Source: a virus. From it: a stretch of 25,117 nt of DNA. Location: the IMG/VR virus record IMGVR_UViG_3300009705_000104, positions 1-25,117 of that record. One strand, written 5' to 3'. The notes beneath the pieces are model-generated. The model had not been told where the DNA came from and made no database searches. It saw nothing but the letters and a program-made list of their open reading frames with translations. Positions 1 through 8,972 of the stretch are shown in pieces. Each line of letters begins with the position of its first letter. The stretch's first letter is position 1. The translations under genes and the position numbers were made by a program.

Positions 1-59
1 AAAATACCACTGCCATTGATATGACATTGGTTTAAACGTATGTGTTATTGAGGGGGGTA

Positions 60-153
60 TTAACTCTTCTTAGAAGTGTTCTTGTTCAGGGTATCCACGA
101 GTCCTGCCATCATCGCGTCCATTTGTTTTTTAAGCTCCGGGTCAACGTATTGT
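60..153 (-). other. Likely frame-shifted C-terminal extension of the giant ejection protein
   Basis: On the minus strand, past the stop at 142-144, the +1 frame reads KQYVDPELKKQMDAMMAGL and then VDTLNKNTSKKS before a stop at 60-62. This looks like real protein and joins smoothly to the preceding QEIYDGFNAN if one A is removed from the four-A run at 153-156. It could be a sequencing or assembly indel, a real mutation, or a programmed shift. Bases 1-59 hold no supported gene; an ATG at 27 opens a frame but has no ribosome site. Confidence 0.6.
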
Positions 154-3100
154 TTTATTGGCGTTGAATCCGTCGTAGATTTCTTGTGATAAGCCTTGGG
201 CTCTAGCTTTAGTAAGCTCATTGATTGCTTCCTCCAGTAATTGATTATAGTCGTAATCAGGTAGTATTGACAAGTCCTTTCCTAAATTAACTGCCTCACC
301 AGGTCCTCTAGAGTTGTCAATTACATTCAGGCCAACACGCCCATCTGAGGCATAGTGTCGGGCAAGTTCCTTCAGTACCCTATTGGAATTTACATGTGTA
401 GCCACATGGACATCAATGGGCACAGTGCGGCCCATCCTTATAGCTCTTTTGATAGCCCCTCTCAGTGCGTCTATAGGGTCGCGGTAAACATAGGCGACCA
501 TAACTTTTTTCCCTGCTGCTGTTGCCTGGTCTATCTTCTTAATTCCACTTTCTAGCCCTGAGACATTGGAGTCATAGATTATCTGCGCTCTCTTTTGAGG
601 GACGGCCAAAGCATCATTTAGTGCTGTTGATTTACCTGCACCAGTACCTCCGGCAGTAAATAGGACATTATTATCTGTGCCTTTTGGAGCCTTATTCTGC
701 AACAACCTTCGGTACACTTCTTTAGCCAGGGCAGACGAGGGTTCTTGGACCGCTGAACTTACTGCCCTACTAGCCCGATAGTCAGAAGAAAGTTCTCTAG
801 CTGTGTCTGCACTAACGATTCTTCCACCATCTGAATCAGGGAGGGCATTGTACTCTCTGATAGCCTTCTCAGGGTCGCTGTTAAGCTGCTCAGAGAATCT
901 TTTTTCAATAACTTTGAATTCTGGCTTTAGATTAGCGTCCCTTTCAATGTTTAGAGGATTCTGGTCAGTGCTTACTGCTTCAAGAGCAGCATCTTTAGCT
1001 ACAGCTAGTTCTGCCTTAGCTCCCTGCTGTGCCATGACTCTTTGTAGGTATTGTCCTAAGTACTTCTCAACTGTCTCACTAGGAACGCCTTTTTCTTCCA
1101 GGCGTATTGCCATTTTCTGGAGAGTTGCTACTGGGTTCTTACCCAGGTTCAGCTGCATCTTTTCAAGAGTGTTTAACAAAAGAGCTTTATGGATAACATT
1201 TTTGATAGTGCCGTCAGCATTGATTGCCTCCGTAATACGAGCTGCTTCTGCAAGATTGTCCTTTCTTCCACGCTCATAATTTTGTTCTTTCTGAGAGAGC
1301 TGCTGTTGTACGGCACCTTGGACAACACCCTGGTTACGAACACGGTTACCCATTAAACCTTTGTACACTGGGTTACTGTCTACGAATCCATTGATTTTAC
1401 GGACAAGACGGTAGTCCACCTGTCCACCAGTTGCGACACTTGTCTCGTAGGCTTGAATCCACCTGGACACTTCGGAGTCTGCAGTACGTTTTATAACTCT
1501 CAATACTTGAGCAATGCCGCTGCGGTCCAGGGCTGTGCCTAACTCAAAGATTCCCTGGGGAGACTCTGGGTTCGGGGGTGCATTTTCTCTGGCTAAATCT
1601 AGGTCAGCCTTTCTACTTTCCTGGGCTAGTTGTTCCTGGCGTAGACGAGAGGACTCTTCTTCTGCTGTGGCTGCTTCCATGTTTTCAATGTTAGTCTCAC
1701 GGAGACTTGTAGCATTAGAACCTGGGATGCCTTGGTTACCGGAGTTCTTTTTGACGTAGGTAGCAACCTTAGAACGCTTGCCTGTGACTTTGTCTATAGC
1801 ACGGCCAGTCCCCTGGGCTGCTAACTGAGCTAACAATGAGCCTCCACCAGTACTAATAGCTGCGCTGCCACTAACGAGAGGTCTTAGGAGCCTTTCTGTC
1901 GCTACGGCACCCTTGTCATAACCACTTGCAGCACCAAATGGAGCAAACTGGTCTGTGACCTGGGAGACTCCACCTTGGTATCCATTGTTGTGTACTTCAG
2001 TCAGTTGGTTGAGCTGCCTAAGAATAGACATTGCTTCCTGACCTTCACGAGTGTCCCCGGTCAATTTTTCCAGGGCAGCCATCTCTTGCTTACCAACAGT
2101 GTTCTTTGTTTTGTTACGCCCTTCTCTGTATGCAGCAGTAGTCATAATCTTGTCTGAGACTTCTGCCAGGGTGTCTTGGTCAGTTATCTTTACGCGAGAC
2201 TTTAAGTCTGCAAACTTTTGCTTGAGTTCTTCTGTGTACTGAACATGAGCTTTGTCTAATGTCTCTCTGGCACCTTTGGTAGACATCTTGTCGATGTCTT
2301 TAAGGTCATAGCTGTTAGCGGTAGCTATCGTGTTTAAACGGCCAGCAAGACTAGCTGCTGCTGCTGTATCGCCTTCGTTCTTTATGTTCTTACTGTTACC
2401 ACGGACTAGGTTAGTTGCCGATTGGACGGTACCTGTTCCGGTTTTAATCGTAGCAGACATAAGTCCACCAGTTATAAAAGCGTCTGTCAGGCGGTCTTGA
2501 ACTTCTTGGCCTTCATATTGTCCACCAACTGCTGCTGTAGAAGCAATTTGTGTAGCTTCTTGAGCTGTCTCTGTAATTCCTTCAATTCCAATACCTTTTA
2601 GGAATTCTTTGGCCTTTACTCCCATGCCTTTCTTACGGAGTACTTCTGCAATCTGGTCAGCAGTCATTTCTTTAAGCTGCTTCAAGTTAAAAAGTTTACG
2701 CACTCCAAGACGGTCTAACGCACCTGAAACTACACCAACACCAATGGCTAGGTCTGCATTAAAATTACCAGTCTTTTCTTTTTGCTCTAGTACGCTTTCA
2801 CCTATACCCAGACCCACCCCTGCAGCTGTGGTAGCAGCGCCTAACGTGGCTATTGCCCACGCAGGGGCACCATAAGTTGCTGCAAGAGCTGTAGCTCCTC
2901 CACCTATCAGGGTTGCCCCAGTGGTAGGAATCCCTGCTGCAACTGCGGAGCCTCCATGAGAGATAGCCCCAGATAGGCCCTTCTTCTCATAAGCATCTCT
3001 GAAACTATCATATTCAAACTGATAGCCTCCTTCAGCCATATCTTTTTCTTGTTGTTTCTGGACATCTTGGCCGTACTTCTGTATCGATGGGCTATTAGCC

Positions 3101-3372
3101 TTTTTACCTATGCCCTCGATTAATCCACCACCAAGAGACTGAGCCTGGTCTATACCATACTGAAATGCATTGTCTGCACCAGGCTTAGGCTGATTACGTC
3201 TATGAGGAGGTATTCTTACTGAGGCTGCTTGTTGTTGTGTATTAGGTTGACGATGGGGAGCCTGGGCAGTTCCCTGTGACTGAGTCTTTAGCATCTGTCC
3301 CAGGCGTTTTGCTGCTTCAACATCACCTGCGTTATGGGCGTTAATGATGGCCTGTTGCAACTGTGCAGACAT
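142..3372 (-). CDS. Giant ejection/internal virion protein with C-terminal zeta-toxin-like P-loop domain
   Basis: This 1076-residue protein begins with LQQAIINAHNAGDVEAAKRL, a start seen in large podovirus ejection proteins. A glycine/alanine-rich hydrophobic part (about 140-195) could cross a membrane, followed by long Gln/Glu/Lys helices. From about residue 900 the sequence changes: FTAGGTGAGKST is a Walker A loop, then QIIYDSNVSG, VMVAYVYRDPIDAL and RMGRTVP. This order resembles zeta-toxin-type kinases. It may be an enzyme delivered with the DNA. The start follows AAAGGT. The C-terminus looks frameshifted: a +1 change near the A-run at 153-156 lets reading continue to a stop at 60-62. Ejection role and enzymatic activity are inference. 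Confidence 0.8.
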   Translation of the reverse strand: MSAQLQQAIINAHNAGDVEAAKRLGQMLKTQSQGTAQAPHRQPNTQQQAASVRIPPHRRNQPKPGADNAFQYGIDQAQSLGGGLIEGIGKKANSPSIQKYGQDVQKQQEKDMAEGGYQFEYDSFRDAYEKKGLSGAISHGGSAVAAGIPTTGATLIGGGATALAATYGAPAWAIATLGAATTAAGVGLGIGESVLEQKEKTGNFNADLAIGVGVVSGALDRLGVRKLFNLKQLKEMTADQIAEVLRKKGMGVKAKEFLKGIGIEGITETAQEATQIASTAAVGGQYEGQEVQDRLTDAFITGGLMSATIKTGTGTVQSATNLVRGNSKNIKNEGDTAAAASLAGRLNTIATANSYDLKDIDKMSTKGARETLDKAHVQYTEELKQKFADLKSRVKITDQDTLAEVSDKIMTTAAYREGRNKTKNTVGKQEMAALEKLTGDTREGQEAMSILRQLNQLTEVHNNGYQGGVSQVTDQFAPFGAASGYDKGAVATERLLRPLVSGSAAISTGGGSLLAQLAAQGTGRAIDKVTGKRSKVATYVKKNSGNQGIPGSNATSLRETNIENMEAATAEEESSRLRQEQLAQESRKADLDLARENAPPNPESPQGIFELGTALDRSGIAQVLRVIKRTADSEVSRWIQAYETSVATGGQVDYRLVRKINGFVDSNPVYKGLMGNRVRNQGVVQGAVQQQLSQKEQNYERGRKDNLAEAARITEAINADGTIKNVIHKALLLNTLEKMQLNLGKNPVATLQKMAIRLEEKGVPSETVEKYLGQYLQRVMAQQGAKAELAVAKDAALEAVSTDQNPLNIERDANLKPEFKVIEKRFSEQLNSDPEKAIREYNALPDSDGGRIVSADTARELSSDYRASRAVSSAVQEPSSALAKEVYRRLLQNKAPKGTDNNVLFTAGGTGAGKSTALNDALAVPQKRAQIIYDSNVSGLESGIKKIDQATAAGKKVMVAYVYRDPIDALRGAIKRAIRMGRTVPIDVHVATHVNSNRVLKELARHYASDGRVGLNVIDNSRGPGEAVNLGKDLSILPDYDYNQLLEEAINELTKARAQGLSQEIYDGFNANKTIR

Positions 3373-3395
3373 AGATTTACCTTTTAGCGAGGGTA

Positions 3396-4766
3396 CTAGT
3401 TAGAGTATTGGTCCAGTATTGCCTGGTCTTCTGGGCTGTAGCTAGAACCGCCACCACTATCACCACTTTGCATTGCTCTGAGTTTGCCCCGAACACTGAT
3501 AGCTGCTTGTCTTTTCGCATCAATCCAATCTAACCAGACAGACTCATCAGCCGTCATGCTAGGCATGGGGCGTTCAAAGGTAGCCATCTCTCTGTCAGAG
3601 ATTGCACCCTTGGTTTTTGCTACGTTCTTGAGGATTTCATCAACTTTGAATTGGTCCATAGCTAATCTGGTGTAGGCTTTAGGGTCACCTCTTAGGCTCT
3701 CCATCCAAGCATCAAAGTACCCATCTTTTAGCCCGGTTAAATCGTCACCGTAAGACAGTACGTCAGCATAAAGAATGTCCATTTGACCTATAGCAGAATC
3801 GTATTCTCCAATGATGCCATCGAACTCAGTACTCTTTTTAGCTGCTTCCTTCTGCTGTGCATCTCGAATCTTTTGCTGAGCTGCTTGTTGTTGTGCTATG
3901 TAGGCATTTTCTGCACGTTCAATGTCTTCGATTTCACCAGTAACAGTACCCATAGCGCCAACTTGAGCCATACCGCCCTGACTACCTGCGTTCATTATTG
4001 CTCCACCATAGCGGCCCATCGCTTCTGCAAAGGACACATGACGGTTCTTCTTGGCTGCAGCAAGTGCCGTGGAGTCTCTTCGGCCACCAGTCTGTGCGCC
4101 CAGGTCACCCATAGCAGGAACTTCTTCTTGTGACCCATAAATACGTTGCCCTGCAGGAGAGTTCCTAAAGGCAGCACTTTCTTCTGGGGTCATTGGGTCC
4201 ATACCTCGGTTCTCTTCAACAGGAGCAGGGACATAGCGTTCAGGCTGCGGTCTTGCCAAAATACCAGGACCAGTCGTGTATTCATGAGTCGCACCAGGCA
4301 TTACTGTGCCATCTGGCATAGTGTGCGTTGTTGGCTCAGCGACACTTTGAGTAAGAGCAGGGGGTGCGGTATTGGGTGCGCCACCTTGAGTAAGAGCAGG
4401 GGGTGCGGCAGGATTAAGATTGTCCATCATGTTGTAGCGGTGGCTACCATCAGGATTGTATTTGTCTTTGTATTGCTGTTGGTTTAAGTGACCACGGCCT
4501 CCAAGGGGGTTAATCCTCCGCAATTGGTCTTCTTGAGTTAAACGTCTGTTGTCTTTCCTGTACTTTTCTGAATCACCAGAAAGGTAGCTATCCTGTGGTC
4601 GGTACTGTTCTAAAGCACCCACACCACTCTGAGAATCAGCCCTTTGCTGTGCCGTAGCCTGCATAGCCGTCTGTGCAAACTGCTGAAGTACTGGGTCTTT
4701 CAGGTTGCCTGTAACAGGGTCATAGTTGTCAGGGTTGTACATATAAGAATTATTTTGATGTCCCAT
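3396..4766 (-). CDS. Large internal virion-type protein, unknown fold
   Basis: This 456-residue protein is low in Cys and rich in Gln, Ala, Gly, Pro and Met. The N-terminal half is likely disordered and has two near-identical PPALTQ units (about 120-140) encoded by 23-base direct repeats. The second half is helical with an Ala/Gln coiled-coil-like stretch (ENAYIAQQQAAQQKIRDAQQ, about 280-310). It ends in a domain with TKGAISDREMATFERPMPS and WLDWIDAKRQAAISVRGK, a pattern known in phage internal or ejection proteins. It sits between two other ejection-type genes. The ribosome site is GAGGGA before ATG. The exact role is not known. Confidence 0.72.
   Translation of the reverse strand: MGHQNNSYMYNPDNYDPVTGNLKDPVLQQFAQTAMQATAQQRADSQSGVGALEQYRPQDSYLSGDSEKYRKDNRRLTQEDQLRRINPLGGRGHLNQQQYKDKYNPDGSHRYNMMDNLNPAAPPALTQGGAPNTAPPALTQSVAEPTTHTMPDGTVMPGATHEYTTGPGILARPQPERYVPAPVEENRGMDPMTPEESAAFRNSPAGQRIYGSQEEVPAMGDLGAQTGGRRDSTALAAAKKNRHVSFAEAMGRYGGAIMNAGSQGGMAQVGAMGTVTGEIEDIERAENAYIAQQQAAQQKIRDAQQKEAAKKSTEFDGIIGEYDSAIGQMDILYADVLSYGDDLTGLKDGYFDAWMESLRGDPKAYTRLAMDQFKVDEILKNVAKTKGAISDREMATFERPMPSMTADESVWLDWIDAKRQAAISVRGKLRAMQSGDSGGGSSYSPEDQAILDQYSN
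4347..4408. repeat. Direct repeat inside the 3396-4766 gene
   Basis: A 23-base sequence (4347-4369) recurs at 4386-4408 with period 39. It encodes the repeated PPALTQ segment and looks like a recent in-frame duplication of 13 codons. Confidence 0.8.
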
Positions 4767-4858
4767 TAGCTATTCCCTCGTTGTTCGTGCCAGGCAGGAG
4801 TTCCATAAGGAGGATTATTGAAGTTTTGGTATTGGTATTGGTTGCCGTAAGTACTCAT
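4766..4858 (-). CDS. Tiny Tyr/Gln/Asn-rich protein
   Basis: This 30-residue peptide is dominated by Tyr, Gln and Asn (YGNQYQYQNFNNPPYGT) and ends in AWHEQRGNS. It is joined to both neighbours: its start overlaps the previous stop (ATGA) and its stop overlaps the next start (TAATG). A G-rich ribosome site lies in the preceding gene, and the peptide carries the GAGGGA ribosome site of the next. It could be a minor virion part or only a coupling leader. Short length limits confidence. Confidence 0.55.
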   Translation of the reverse strand: MSTYGNQYQYQNFNNPPYGTPAWHEQRGNS

Positions 4859-5820
4859 CCAAAATACCCCCCTAACTTAGCGCCCATAGCCATGCCACTC
4901 TGTAAGCCGCCAAGGGTAGACATAGCGGTGTTAGGTTTCATAGGGGTATCCCATGGCGTAGTGTTGTAGACTGCATTACCTAACATGCCTTCTTGGTACT
5001 TGATGTTCTGGTCAAGAGCAAAGTCACGGTCCCTTCGGAAGCGGTTGTGCTGATCGTTCATTGCACCCTGTTCGTAACCTCTAAAATTACCTCCTGCGCC
5101 AGTCATCCAGTTACCTGCATTTTGCATGGCATTCATACCTGCGCCATAACCTTGGAAGAGTCCCTGGTTAGCTCCCATCATGTTACTAAACTGCTGCTGC
5201 TGTTCTCCCAGGCTTTGGTTCATCAACTGGTTCTGAATACCTGAAGACACATCAGCTTGTCGATCATTGTAGCCACGAGTAGCAATAGCATCTGCCATCC
5301 CTGCTCTTGAGGAATTCATGTTTCCTGCTCCAGACGCACCTCTATTGATACCAGGGAGGGTGTTTTCAGTCAGATTTCGGTAGGGGTCGCGCATAGCTGC
5401 ATCAACTAAACCCTGCGAGTTGTTAGTCGCATAGTCTTGGGCAATGCCCATACGGTCAGCTTTGCCTGCTTCAAATAGATCAGCATAGTTGTTTGCAAAG
5501 TTAGCACCCTGGTTGGCAATACCGAAACCCTGAGCCCCCTGGTACATGCCAGCGTTGCCCATGAAGTTGTTGCCCATAGTTTCATAGGGGTTCATGTCAG
5601 CATAGGTTTGACCTTGATAGGTCCCTGTCTCTAAAGAATCGTTCAGCGCCCCTTCAGCCCTGTCATAGCTTCGCTGTATGTAGGGTTTAGAGAAGTTATA
5701 CCCTTCCATTCGGTCATCCCGATCCCTTTCGATACTTGACCTGGCCTCTTTTGCTGACTTGCGCCCTTGTACTGCGCCATTGATAGCACTGGCAGCCATG
5801 ATTGCAGTTTCTATGCCCAT
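4855..5820 (-). CDS. DNA-ejection / internal virion-type protein
   Basis: This 321-residue Gly/Asn/Gln/Met/Ala-rich protein starts with an Ala-rich hydrophobic helix (about 5-17, IMAASAINGAV) and a charged helix. The centre has LPGINRGASGAGNMNSSRAGMADAIATRGYNDRQ, shared in pattern with ejection or internal proteins of P22-like and other podoviruses. The Gln-rich segment QSLGEQQQQFSNMMG and the Gly-rich C-terminus (AMGAKLGGYFG) are low-complexity. Such proteins are packaged in the head and exit with the DNA to build a conduit through the cell envelope. The ribosome site is AGGA about nine bases before ATG. The stop overlaps a tiny gene (ATGA). Confidence 0.78.
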   Translation of the reverse strand: MGIETAIMAASAINGAVQGRKSAKEARSSIERDRDDRMEGYNFSKPYIQRSYDRAEGALNDSLETGTYQGQTYADMNPYETMGNNFMGNAGMYQGAQGFGIANQGANFANNYADLFEAGKADRMGIAQDYATNNSQGLVDAAMRDPYRNLTENTLPGINRGASGAGNMNSSRAGMADAIATRGYNDRQADVSSGIQNQLMNQSLGEQQQQFSNMMGANQGLFQGYGAGMNAMQNAGNWMTGAGGNFRGYEQGAMNDQHNRFRRDRDFALDQNIKYQEGMLGNAVYNTTPWDTPMKPNTAMSTLGGLQSGMAMGAKLGGYFG

Positions 5821-5842
5821 ATCTATTTCGTCCTACTGTTTG

Positions 5843-6127
5843 TTAATCAATTATGTAGATGTCACGCTCTGTGTTGTCGCGGCATACCGTTGTTGTCAGG
5901 TATTCAAAACCCAACATAGTTATAAATTTAAGATGCTTACTGTCATTTTGTTCGTGAATAGCAAACAGGGGTGATTGACGAATATCAACCAGGAGTTTCA
6001 ACCCTTGCTGCAGCTCTTTCCTTACTGGCCTGTTGTACTTAAAGACATCACAATGCAAGAACGTGTGGTTATCGTGGAGGTCGTAATAAGCAGTGAAATT
6101 CTCGGCCTCTATGACTGGGACCTTCAT
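5843..6127 (-). CDS. GNAT-fold-like protein (T7 gp13-type internal protein)
   Basis: This 94-residue protein ends with AIHEQNDSKHLKFITMLGFEYLTT, which has the form of the last motif of GNAT acetyltransferases (Asn/His, then LGF). VFKYNRPVRKELQQGL could be the acetyl-CoA loop region, but the canonical Gly-rich loop is not clear. T7 gp13 and related internal virion proteins have similar short GNAT-like sequence, so a virion-assembly role is as likely as catalysis. The start at 6127 was chosen because it lies four bases into the previous stop, with GGTGG upstream; the ATG at 6139 gives only an extra MGGG. Confidence 0.72.
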   Translation of the reverse strand: MKVPVIEAENFTAYYDLHDNHTFLHCDVFKYNRPVRKELQQGLKLLVDIRQSPLFAIHEQNDSKHLKFITMLGFEYLTTTVCRDNTERDIYIID

Positions 6128-6402
6128 ACCGCCACCCAAGCAGAGCCGTTGTACACAACCATACCTTGGGCGCTAGTGCCTAGGGGGTCCCAGGGCAGTA
6201 CGTTAAACCGTACTGTTCCCTTTCGTGGTTTCACAGGTGCCTGGTCAGTAGCCTGAATAGACGCTTCAGAGAGGCTGTTGATTGCATTCTCTATGCGCTG
6301 AAGCTCATCGGAGATGTAAGTGTTAACACTCGATTCTAAGGTTGGAAAAGGCTTCCTAACGTACTGTCGTAGGACCAGGTCTGTCTGTTCATTAATTGGC
6401 AT
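6124..6402 (-). CDS. Small structural protein (virion or tail accessory)
   Basis: This 92-residue protein has an N-terminal helical part (SSVNTYISDELQRIENAINS) and a C-terminal strand-rich part. The latter has VKPRKGTVRFNVLPWDPLG and GMVVYNGSAWVAV. The G-x-VRF...W-P-x-G...G-x-(V/Y)YNGxxW ending is found in short proteins of podovirus tail modules, often next to fibre or nozzle genes. It probably joins a fibre or tail complex. The ribosome site AGGTAGGT overlaps the end of the nozzle-like gene. It overlaps the next gene by four bases. Confidence 0.78.
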   Translation of the reverse strand: MPINEQTDLVLRQYVRKPFPTLESSVNTYISDELQRIENAINSLSEASIQATDQAPVKPRKGTVRFNVLPWDPLGTSAQGMVVYNGSAWVAV

Positions 6403-6410
6403 ATCGGTAC

Positions 6411-8051
6411 CTACCTTCGACCAGTGGCCGTTAGCTCTACATCAAAGCCTAAGAATCTAAAGTCTTTAGTATCCGACACAGCCATCTTGTAACTGAGGTA
6501 CCTACCTGCAGCTCGTGTGTCTACCTTGTGGGTAACATTGGCATCAAATGTAACTGTGGTTTCATAGACTGTCGCACTTGTAATCAAGTCAGCTGCACCA
6601 AAGTTAAATAGGAACTGCTTGTTAGAGTTGTCAGTGTGTACCTGGGGGACTACCTTAGTAATCACTTTGTAGCCACTAAGTGTCACACTTTCGTCGAGGT
6701 CAATGCCTACACGCTCCAGGAAGGGTGCCTTCGTTGCTACGGTATCAATCGGGAATGTCAGCAAGGTATTATCTTCACTACCATCTAATCCGTAGAGCTT
6801 GTCTGAGGTAATACCATCACTAGTAGAGTCCTCTCCGACAAAGATATTATGCAGACTGTATCCTGCCTCCTGGGAGTGGTAGGTGCCACCTATAGTGGCG
6901 TAGGTTCCTACTACGTTTTGGTAGGTAGTCGTAGAGGAAACACTGGCCAGGGTAGCTGAAGAGACATTGGGGAGGTCCAGGAATGACCAGGTGTTATTCT
7001 TGTAGTTATACGCTGCTGCACGGTTACAACGGTCCCCATTAGTGAACTCAGCCATGTCATCACCTGAGCTATAGCAGAAGTATATTTCTTCTAGCAAAGG
7101 GTTGTGGTGGACAAAGCATCTCTCAAGCTTGTCAGTGGCAATACCGTTAAAGATATATGACTTAACTCTCTCATCAGCAATAGACATCTTACTGTTGCCA
7201 TCGTGCGTGTAGATATCATCAGTACCAAAACAAAAGTGCTTGTTGTCTACTTCTACAACACAGTTAGCATTGATAAGACCTGTCTCATTGAATAGTTTTC
7301 TAAAGTTAAAGATGAAGGTACCACCCACGAATTCCATTAACCACACTTGGTCTTTACTGTAGATAATGAAGTTAGAACCTAGGGTTGCACCATCAACAAT
7401 ACCTGTCTTCATTTGTACTAGGTCATTGAATCCTGCTGACTTGGTTGTGTCAGCTGCATACCAGGTAGAGGGGACAGCGTTAGCGAGTGCCAGGTCAGAC
7501 CACCGGACCCTGGTAGGGAAGGTCGAGCTACCTTCTATCATGTTTAAAGCAATCAAGAAGTCACCATAGGACCTGAGTGACTCAGTTTTCCAGGTAGAGA
7601 CCCAGTTAGCTCCTGTAGCAGATGATTGGTTAGGTACGTCTGCAAAGTTGGTACCACCGTTTAGACGGTACACAGGTATTCTATCGTTTCTATTAAAGTA
7701 GGTGATGTTGGCTAGGGTACAACCAGTAAAGGGTGCCTGGTTAGATGCCATTGCTGAGATGGAACCACTACGATCTGTAGTGCTACCATTTGCATATTCA
7801 TTGATAACGTAGGTGTCAGACACCATTAACACAGTGCCATGACCAGATGAGGGGATGGTGCCATAAGAGAACCGTGGGTTAAACCCTAGGGATTCTTTTA
7901 CTTTACGGAAGACAGGGGCCCGGACTACAGCTCCCTCGTCAAACCTTACATTCTTGGCCCTGGTGAATGCCTGGGGAGGAAGACTAGCAGGGGCAGCATC
8001 AGTGAGGACACCTACGTCACCCACACCTCTAATTGGTAACGTCTGACCCAT
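6411..8051 (-). CDS. Tail nozzle / packaged-DNA stabilisation-like protein
   Basis: This 546-residue protein has repetitive beta-strand character and few charged helices. It starts MGQTLPIRGVGDVGV and has KNVRFDEGAVVRAP, then IYSKDQVWLMEF and FCFGTDDIYTHDGNSKMSI followed by AYNYKNNTWSFLDLP. These features (a start with RG-x-GG or similar, xGTDDIYxHDG, and NxxWxF repeats) are shared with large structural proteins of P22- and BPP-1-type podoviruses, thought to be beta-propeller tail plug or nozzle proteins. T7 gp12 likeness is not evident. The start at 8051 has AAGGA eight bases upstream; the ATG at 8075 does not. Family placement is from pattern memory; the exact role is inferred. Confidence 0.75.
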   Translation of the reverse strand: MGQTLPIRGVGDVGVLTDAAPASLPPQAFTRAKNVRFDEGAVVRAPVFRKVKESLGFNPRFSYGTIPSSGHGTVLMVSDTYVINEYANGSTTDRSGSISAMASNQAPFTGCTLANITYFNRNDRIPVYRLNGGTNFADVPNQSSATGANWVSTWKTESLRSYGDFLIALNMIEGSSTFPTRVRWSDLALANAVPSTWYAADTTKSAGFNDLVQMKTGIVDGATLGSNFIIYSKDQVWLMEFVGGTFIFNFRKLFNETGLINANCVVEVDNKHFCFGTDDIYTHDGNSKMSIADERVKSYIFNGIATDKLERCFVHHNPLLEEIYFCYSSGDDMAEFTNGDRCNRAAAYNYKNNTWSFLDLPNVSSATLASVSSTTTYQNVVGTYATIGGTYHSQEAGYSLHNIFVGEDSTSDGITSDKLYGLDGSEDNTLLTFPIDTVATKAPFLERVGIDLDESVTLSGYKVITKVVPQVHTDNSNKQFLFNFGAADLITSATVYETTVTFDANVTHKVDTRAAGRYLSYKMAVSDTKDFRFLGFDVELTATGRR

Positions 8052-8142
8052 GCTACTGTTCCTTATAATGTACATTGTTGCTTATGTTTTACACGACCCA
8101 GTAAGCTTCAGTGGTACCTAGGGCCCCAGGAGACATAAGGCG

Positions 8143-8940
8143 CTATGCAGTACGCTTCCACATATAGACCACAACATAAGGCTGTAAGTTGTTGTGGGCA
8201 GTACCACCACCAGTAGCCGCTGTAGTACCGGAGGCACTAGCAGACAATTCTCCACCACCTGTCCGGTTGTTAGAGCCAGAGATGGTTTGGAACGCAGTAA
8301 AACCGTGTGTGTGGGAAGGAATCTCTGTTACGTCTAGTGTGTGTGTCTTAGCACCACCCACCAATACAGAGCTACCATCCGTAGAGGAAGCAACAAAGTC
8401 AGTATCTGGTTCAGCTGCATCATCATGGCCTACCATTACTCTACCCTGTCCAAAGGACTCCCAAGTACCACCAAAGAGTACACCTGGGAGTATCGTGGAG
8501 ACTATAGAGGTATAGATAGCCCCTACAGGGTATACCGCTAACAACGTAGCTGCCAGAGTACTCACGCCTACCAAAGTTGCTACCTCTGCTGCAGTGATAC
8601 CTGTAGCCAGGACAGGAGTCACTTCTCCGTCTACTGTACTCGTTGTAATCGCAGGTTCAGTAATACCGACCAGTGTCTTTATCTTGGCTGCAGTGATGCC
8701 TGTGTTAAAGGTGGCATTAGTGCCATCGGAGACTAGTGCAGTCTTCTTGTTTAACTCTGCAGCAGACAAAGTCACTGGTCCAGTAAGACCTACATCACTG
8801 GCTTCAGTGCCACCGGGCCAAGTAGCCTTAATGGTACTCTTGATAATCTTCAGGTGTTCATCGATTTCCGACAAGGCATCAGTCTCAGGGGGATAGCTTG
8901 CGTTGAGACTATTGATGTAAGTTCCGGTTTCTACGGTCAT
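8143..8940 (-). CDS. Tail fibre / tail collar protein with gp10-like C-terminal domain
   Basis: This 265-residue virion protein is probably involved in host recognition or tail-tip structure. The N-terminal region (INSLNASYPPETDALSEIDE, then IKATWPGGTE) matches a stretch common at the start of podovirus fibre proteins. The middle has repeated GITAAKIKTLVG / GITAAEVATLVG units (about 81-129), which suggest a short repetitive shaft. The C-terminal domain runs from YPVGAIYTS through FGGTWESFGQGRVMVG and IPSHTHGF to NNLQPYVVVYMWKRTA. This is the collar / T4 gp10 C-terminal fold with the SHTH metal-binding-like motif. The start has AAGG about ten bases upstream. It is the first gene after the non-coding region. 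Confidence 0.88.
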   Translation of the reverse strand: MTVETGTYINSLNASYPPETDALSEIDEHLKIIKSTIKATWPGGTEASDVGLTGPVTLSAAELNKKTALVSDGTNATFNTGITAAKIKTLVGITEPAITTSTVDGEVTPVLATGITAAEVATLVGVSTLAATLLAVYPVGAIYTSIVSTILPGVLFGGTWESFGQGRVMVGHDDAAEPDTDFVASSTDGSSVLVGGAKTHTLDVTEIPSHTHGFTAFQTISGSNNRTGGGELSASASGTTAATGGGTAHNNLQPYVVVYMWKRTA

Positions 8941-8972
8941 GACTTAGTACCTTGGTTTAATAGTGGTTTCGT

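Noticed and set aside
1-27. Start of a next gene on the minus strand at 27
   Set aside because: An ATG opens a frame to the window edge, but there is no ribosome site and only nine codons are visible.
803-1279. Plus-strand open frames of 60-158 residues opposite the ejection, tail, primase and polymerase genes
   Set aside because: All lie antisense to convincing genes, have odd Ser/Leu/Cys-rich composition, and lack ribosome sites.
8343-8940. A CRISPR-like or satellite interpretation of the repeated GITAA-type codons in the fibre gene
   Set aside because: The repeats are in frame and encode protein repeats (GITAAxxxTLVG); there are no unique spacers.
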